In this document: positions 61,039 to 64,000 of the stretch, piece by piece | Layout: every line of letters starts with the position of its first letter | Numbering within the stretch: the stretch's first letter is position 1 | Assembly (NCBI GenBank): GCA_007859745.1 | Contig: SMLU01000001.1 | Location: 124,001 to 188,000, forward strand | Direction: 5' to 3' | DNA from: Phycisphaerae bacterium RAS1 | Lineage (GTDB): Bacteria; Planctomycetota; Phycisphaerae; UBA1845; Fen-1342 | DNA length: 64,000 nt | Made by a program: the position numbers and the translations under genes | The notes under the pieces: model-generated | Database searches by the model: none | What the model saw: the letters and a program-made list of their open reading frames with translations, nothing else | Told to the model about the DNA's origin: nothing

Positions 61039-63447
61039 GTGATCCGACAGGTATCTGACGTCGGCGCCGCCGCCCCGCGCCGAAATCCGCTCATGCGGCT
61101 TTTCACCAGCGTCTGGTTCGGCATCATCCTGCTGGTGCTGATCCTCGCCTACGCCTCGGTCGCGTCCGCCCTGCCGCAGGTGCGCGGAGCGGTCGAGATG
61201 ACCGAAATGCAGATTTTCAATCACTGGACTTTCGGGGCGCTGATCGGACTGTTTTGCGTCGTGCTCTCGATCACGACGTGGGTGCGCATCCGCTGGAACG
61301 TCACCAACCTTGGCGTACTGACGGTGCACACCGGGCTGCTCATGCTGGCCGGCGGGTCCTACATCTACTTCTCCGGCAAGGTCGAGGGCGACACGCTGCT
61401 CGTTTCGCCGCGCGTCGAACTCGTCAACATCTCCGCCGGCGCCAGCCGCGTCATTGGCGATCTTCCCGCCCAGCCGGGCGAGAGTTGGTCGCGCAACATG
61501 CCCGCGTTCGGCGGCGACGTGTCGCTCATCGTCAAGTCGATCCAGGGCGGCGACTGGCGCGAGGTGTTGAACGGCAAGCCGCCGGCCGAGCCGATCTCCG
61601 CGGTCACGGTGTCGGTGCAGATGGGTCGGGCGCCGGCGAAGGAGTTCACGCTCAGCGCCGGCGAGGGCAAAGACTCCGCCATGCTCGACGGCCGGTTGGC
61701 GCTGCGGTTCCGCAGCTTCATGTCGCAGCACAGCTTTTACGACCAGGAACACGCGGCGCTGTATCTGCGTAAGGTGGGGGAAACGCAGGCCGCCATGGCG
61801 CCGATCGACGGCCTGCCGCTCTACCGCGAGCGTTACCTCGACGACGGCTCCGGCCCGCTGCTCGATTCCAATGGCCAGCCGATGCCTTCCAAGCGCGTCT
61901 GCCCCGAAATCGCGTTCGATTTTTCCCGGCTTAAGGCCAACGGGAAATGGAGCTTCCTCGCCGGACTGGGCGAACGCTTCATTCCCACCGGCTGGTTCGA
62001 GCACTGGCGGCTTCCGATCGACCTGAAGACGCCACAGGACGTGCCGTTCGACATTCAGATTACCGGCTACATTCCGTATTACTCGACGTTCAAGCAGCGC
62101 CTGGCGCCGGGCGGTCAGAAGCTGGATCCGGCGGCGTACATCAAGCTTTCCGACCGCTCGCGGACGCGGGAGGCGGTGCTGTTCGCTCTTCGCCCGGCCG
62201 AAGCCGAATTTACGCCCGGCGCGCCGGTGGAGTTTCGCTGGGCCGAGTCGGCCGAGCAGCGCGAGAAGATGCTCGCGCCGCTGGCCGGGGCCGCGGAACT
62301 GGAGATCGAGCTGCGCGATCCGCCGCTGAAGAAAGTGGTTCCGATCGACGTCGGCCAGGTAATCAAGCTGGACGACGCCGGCTACGAGCTGAAAATCGCT
62401 GATCTGAGTCCTTCCTGGCCGCTGATGACCCCCGGCTATGAGAACGCGCGCTCGCCGATGGCCTCGGTCGACGTGGTCGCGCCCGGCAAGAAGTACAACC
62501 GCACGGTGATTCAGCGTTACCCGGAGCTCTCGCAGGACATCGACGAGACCGGCAAGCGGCACAAGGACGGTCCGTACGATCCGAACCTGGTTTTGCGCTA
62601 TCGCAGCGCCGCCACGGCCCGCATTCTGATTGTCGCGGGACCTGAGTTGGAGCCGGAAATGGGCCTGTTTGCCACGGACGGCGCCGTTGAGCGGTTCAAG
62701 CTGGCGGTCGGCGTGCCGCAGACCATCGGCCCGCCGTCGGCCGGCATCCGGCTGGAACTGGCGGCGTACGAAACGAAGCCGCGCGTGTTGGAGCAGCCCG
62801 TGGTCGAGGCGCTGGAGCGCCGCCGCCCCGGCTTTCTGCGCGAGGTTTCGGCCGTCCGCATGGAGCTTCGCAGCCGGGATGGCTCGTGGCGCGAGACGCG
62901 CTGGTGCACGTTCAGCGCCTACCCCGACGTGAATCCGCAGCTCCCGCGCGATTCGCACCTCGACGCCACGCCCATCAGCGTGCGGCTGCCGGACGGACAG
63001 ACGTGGGAGATCGTCTATTCCCGGCTGAAACGGGACCTGGGCGCCACGCTGATCCCCGGCCGGCTGAGCACGATCTTCTTCCCGGGCAAACGGGCGGTCG
63101 AATCGTGGCGCAGCGACTTCTTCGTCGAAGACGACGGCGGCGAGCAGCTTCGCCATGGCCGCGTCTTCACGAACAACACATTCACCGCCGGCGGATGGAC
63201 GCTCTTCCAGAGCGGCGCCGCCCGCGATCACTGGGGGTACACGATTCTGGGCGTCGGCAATCGCCGCGGAATCTGGCCGATGGTGCTGGGCTGCATCCTG
63301 ATCCCGCTGGGCAGCATGTACGCCTTTTACGTGAAGCCATGGCTCATCCGCCGACGGCAGCAGGCAGCATCAGCCGCCGCCGGCCGCTTGCCGGCCGATC
63401 ATGGCGGACGAGCTTCGAAGAGACATCAACTGGTGGAAAGCCGATGA
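61039..63447 (+). CDS. resB: Cytochrome c biogenesis protein ResB-like, large form
   Basis: 802 residues. Two N-terminal membrane helices (FGIILLVLILAYASVASALP and FGALIGLFCVVLSITTWVRI), a third (LGVLTVHTGLLMLAGGSYIYF), a very large periplasmic domain and a C-terminal helix (MVLGCILIPLGSMYAFYV) fit the ResB/Ccs1 layout of planctomycetes. With CcsA it delivers haem to apocytochrome c. GTG 61039 has AAGGA upstream; translation from the earlier GTG would pass through a hairpin repeat. The stop overlaps the next ATG by four bases (ATGA). Confidence 0.85.
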   Translation: MIRQVSDVGAAAPRRNPLMRLFTSVWFGIILLVLILAYASVASALPQVRGAVEMTEMQIFNHWTFGALIGLFCVVLSITTWVRIRWNVTNLGVLTVHTGLLMLAGGSYIYFSGKVEGDTLLVSPRVELVNISAGASRVIGDLPAQPGESWSRNMPAFGGDVSLIVKSIQGGDWREVLNGKPPAEPISAVTVSVQMGRAPAKEFTLSAGEGKDSAMLDGRLALRFRSFMSQHSFYDQEHAALYLRKVGETQAAMAPIDGLPLYRERYLDDGSGPLLDSNGQPMPSKRVCPEIAFDFSRLKANGKWSFLAGLGERFIPTGWFEHWRLPIDLKTPQDVPFDIQITGYIPYYSTFKQRLAPGGQKLDPAAYIKLSDRSRTREAVLFALRPAEAEFTPGAPVEFRWAESAEQREKMLAPLAGAAELEIELRDPPLKKVVPIDVGQVIKLDDAGYELKIADLSPSWPLMTPGYENARSPMASVDVVAPGKKYNRTVIQRYPELSQDIDETGKRHKDGPYDPNLVLRYRSAATARILIVAGPELEPEMGLFATDGAVERFKLAVGVPQTIGPPSAGIRLELAAYETKPRVLEQPVVEALERRRPGFLREVSAVRMELRSRDGSWRETRWCTFSAYPDVNPQLPRDSHLDATPISVRLPDGQTWEIVYSRLKRDLGATLIPGRLSTIFFPGKRAVESWRSDFFVEDDGGEQLRHGRVFTNNTFTAGGWTLFQSGAARDHWGYTILGVGNRRGIWPMVLGCILIPLGSMYAFYVKPWLIRRRQQAASAAAGRLPADHGGRASKRHQLVESR

Positions 63448-64000
63448 ATACGACATTCGCATTTCAGAACGCGAAGCGCAAGCGAGCGCGGCAGGCGGAA
63501 GCGACAAGCCGGCGGACCCGTGCATCAGGCGCGCTTGCTGGGCGTTCGGACACGGTCGGCGTGGTGCTGCGGCGTGCTTTCGCTGCCGTCGCCCTGATCG
63601 CGACAATCGCGGTCGCTCGCGCCGATGAGCCCTTCGCCGCCTCGCACGACGCCGCGGCGTTTGAGAAGCAGGTGGACTGGTCCAGCGTGCGGCTGCTCGC
63701 GGTTCAGGACGGCGGCCGCTACAAGACGCTCGACTCCTTCGCGCGTGAGACGATCTCGAAGATGTACGGCGAGGAGAGCTTTCCCGGCCTATCGCCCCTG
63801 GCGACGCTGATGGAGTGGCTCTTCAACCGCGACGCCTACATCGACACGCCGGTCATCAAGGTCAAGGACATGGGGCTGCGGATTCACTTCACCGCTCACA
63901 TGCCCGAGGCAGCGCGGCAGCGAATCCGGCAGACCGGTCTGATGACGCCGCGCGAGTTCAACGATGCGACTGTGCAGCAGCGGATCGACGAGCTGGAGCC
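63444..64000 (+). CDS. Cytochrome c biogenesis protein CcsA/ResC-like, N-terminal part, with repeat-derived leader
   Basis: Open frame to the window end (185 residues seen). After a signal-like helix (FAAVALIATIAVARA) comes VRLLAVQDGGRYKTLDSFARE, the typical N-terminal periplasmic region of planctomycete CcsA; the membrane core with the tryptophan-rich motif is beyond the window. ATG 63444 is fixed by the ATGA overlap with resB. Residues 7-36 (QNAKRKRARQAEATSRR...) are encoded by a family E palindromic repeat of 87 bases, exactly 29 codons, so the normal leader would be much shorter. Confidence 0.78.
   Translation, partial: MNTTFAFQNAKRKRARQAEATSRRTRASGALAGRSDTVGVVLRRAFAAVALIATIAVARADEPFAASHDAAAFEKQVDWSSVRLLAVQDGGRYKTLDSFARETISKMYGEESFPGLSPLATLMEWLFNRDAYIDTPVIKVKDMGLRIHFTAHMPEAARQRIRQTGLMTPREFNDATVQQRIDELE
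63464..63550. repeat. Palindromic repeat family E inside ccsA
   Basis: 87 bp starting TCAGAACGCGAAGCGCAAGC and ending GCTTGCTGGGCGTTCGGA; in frame, without a stop. Confidence 0.85.

Noticed and set aside
1-64000. tRNA or rRNA genes
   Set aside because: No T-loop GGTTCGAATCC-type sequence with a cloverleaf context and no rRNA sequence was recognised; a covariance-model scan would be decisive.

Overview
This is a GC-rich bacterial chromosome segment with about 46 protein-coding genes and no rRNA or tRNA that I could recognise. The gene content points to a Planctomycetota bacterium, probably of the Phycisphaerae side of the phylum (inference). The evidence is three secreted proteins ending in paired dockerin-like calcium loops (NCDGAVNILDINPFV type), cysteine-rich GACC repeats, an ECF sigma factor next to a TPR-bearing Ser/Thr kinase, the long planctomycete forms of ResB and CcsA, and several families of palindromic intergenic repeats.

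Layout. 1-2304: methionine salvage operon (mtnE end, mtnB, mtnD, mtnC). 2428-5947: ECF sigma factor and membrane-anchored Ser/Thr kinase with TPRs. 6032-13503: S9 peptidase, dihydrolipoyl dehydrogenase, acyl-CoA/ACP ligase and NAD synthetase. 13836-15372: rpmE with terminator, then prfA. 15499-23573: surface polysaccharide cluster (Wzm/Wzt-type ABC exporter, methyltransferase, a giant methyltransferase/coiled-coil/two-glycosyltransferase fusion, GT4 glycosyltransferase). 23804-27606: Fic protein, Rieske-flavodoxin fusion, rRNA methyltransferase. 27688-31732: secreted beta-helix protein and paaBCD without paaA or paaE. 31841-34117: operon of three secreted proteins. 34456-40802: leuS, a PpiD-like foldase and an Ntn asparaginase. 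41088-45223: YlbF-like protein, GT39 glycosyltransferase, secreted dockerin protein. 45418-49531: unknown gene, substrate-binding protein and ABC ATPase. 49662-56004: ffh, two paralogous lipoproteins, truB, large secreted dockerin protein. 56212-60719: GNAT, acs and small unknown genes. 61039-64000: cytochrome c biogenesis resB and ccsA (cut by the window end).

The main unusual theme is a dense population of short palindromic repeat families. Most copies are intergenic, but several lie in frame inside conserved genes: leuS, the acyl ligase, the ABC ATPase, the substrate-binding protein, acs, ccsA and the 3' end of the kinase gene. The reading frame stays open through each, so the repeats appear to be translated as extra loops or N-terminal extensions. 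This resembles the Rickettsia palindromic elements in behaviour, but the sequences are different and several families take part.

The second notable feature is the polysaccharide cluster. A methyltransferase/coiled-coil/glycosyltransferase fusion beside an ABC exporter whose ATPase lacks a carbohydrate-binding tail suggests a chain-capping and length-control enzyme of the WbdD kind (inference).
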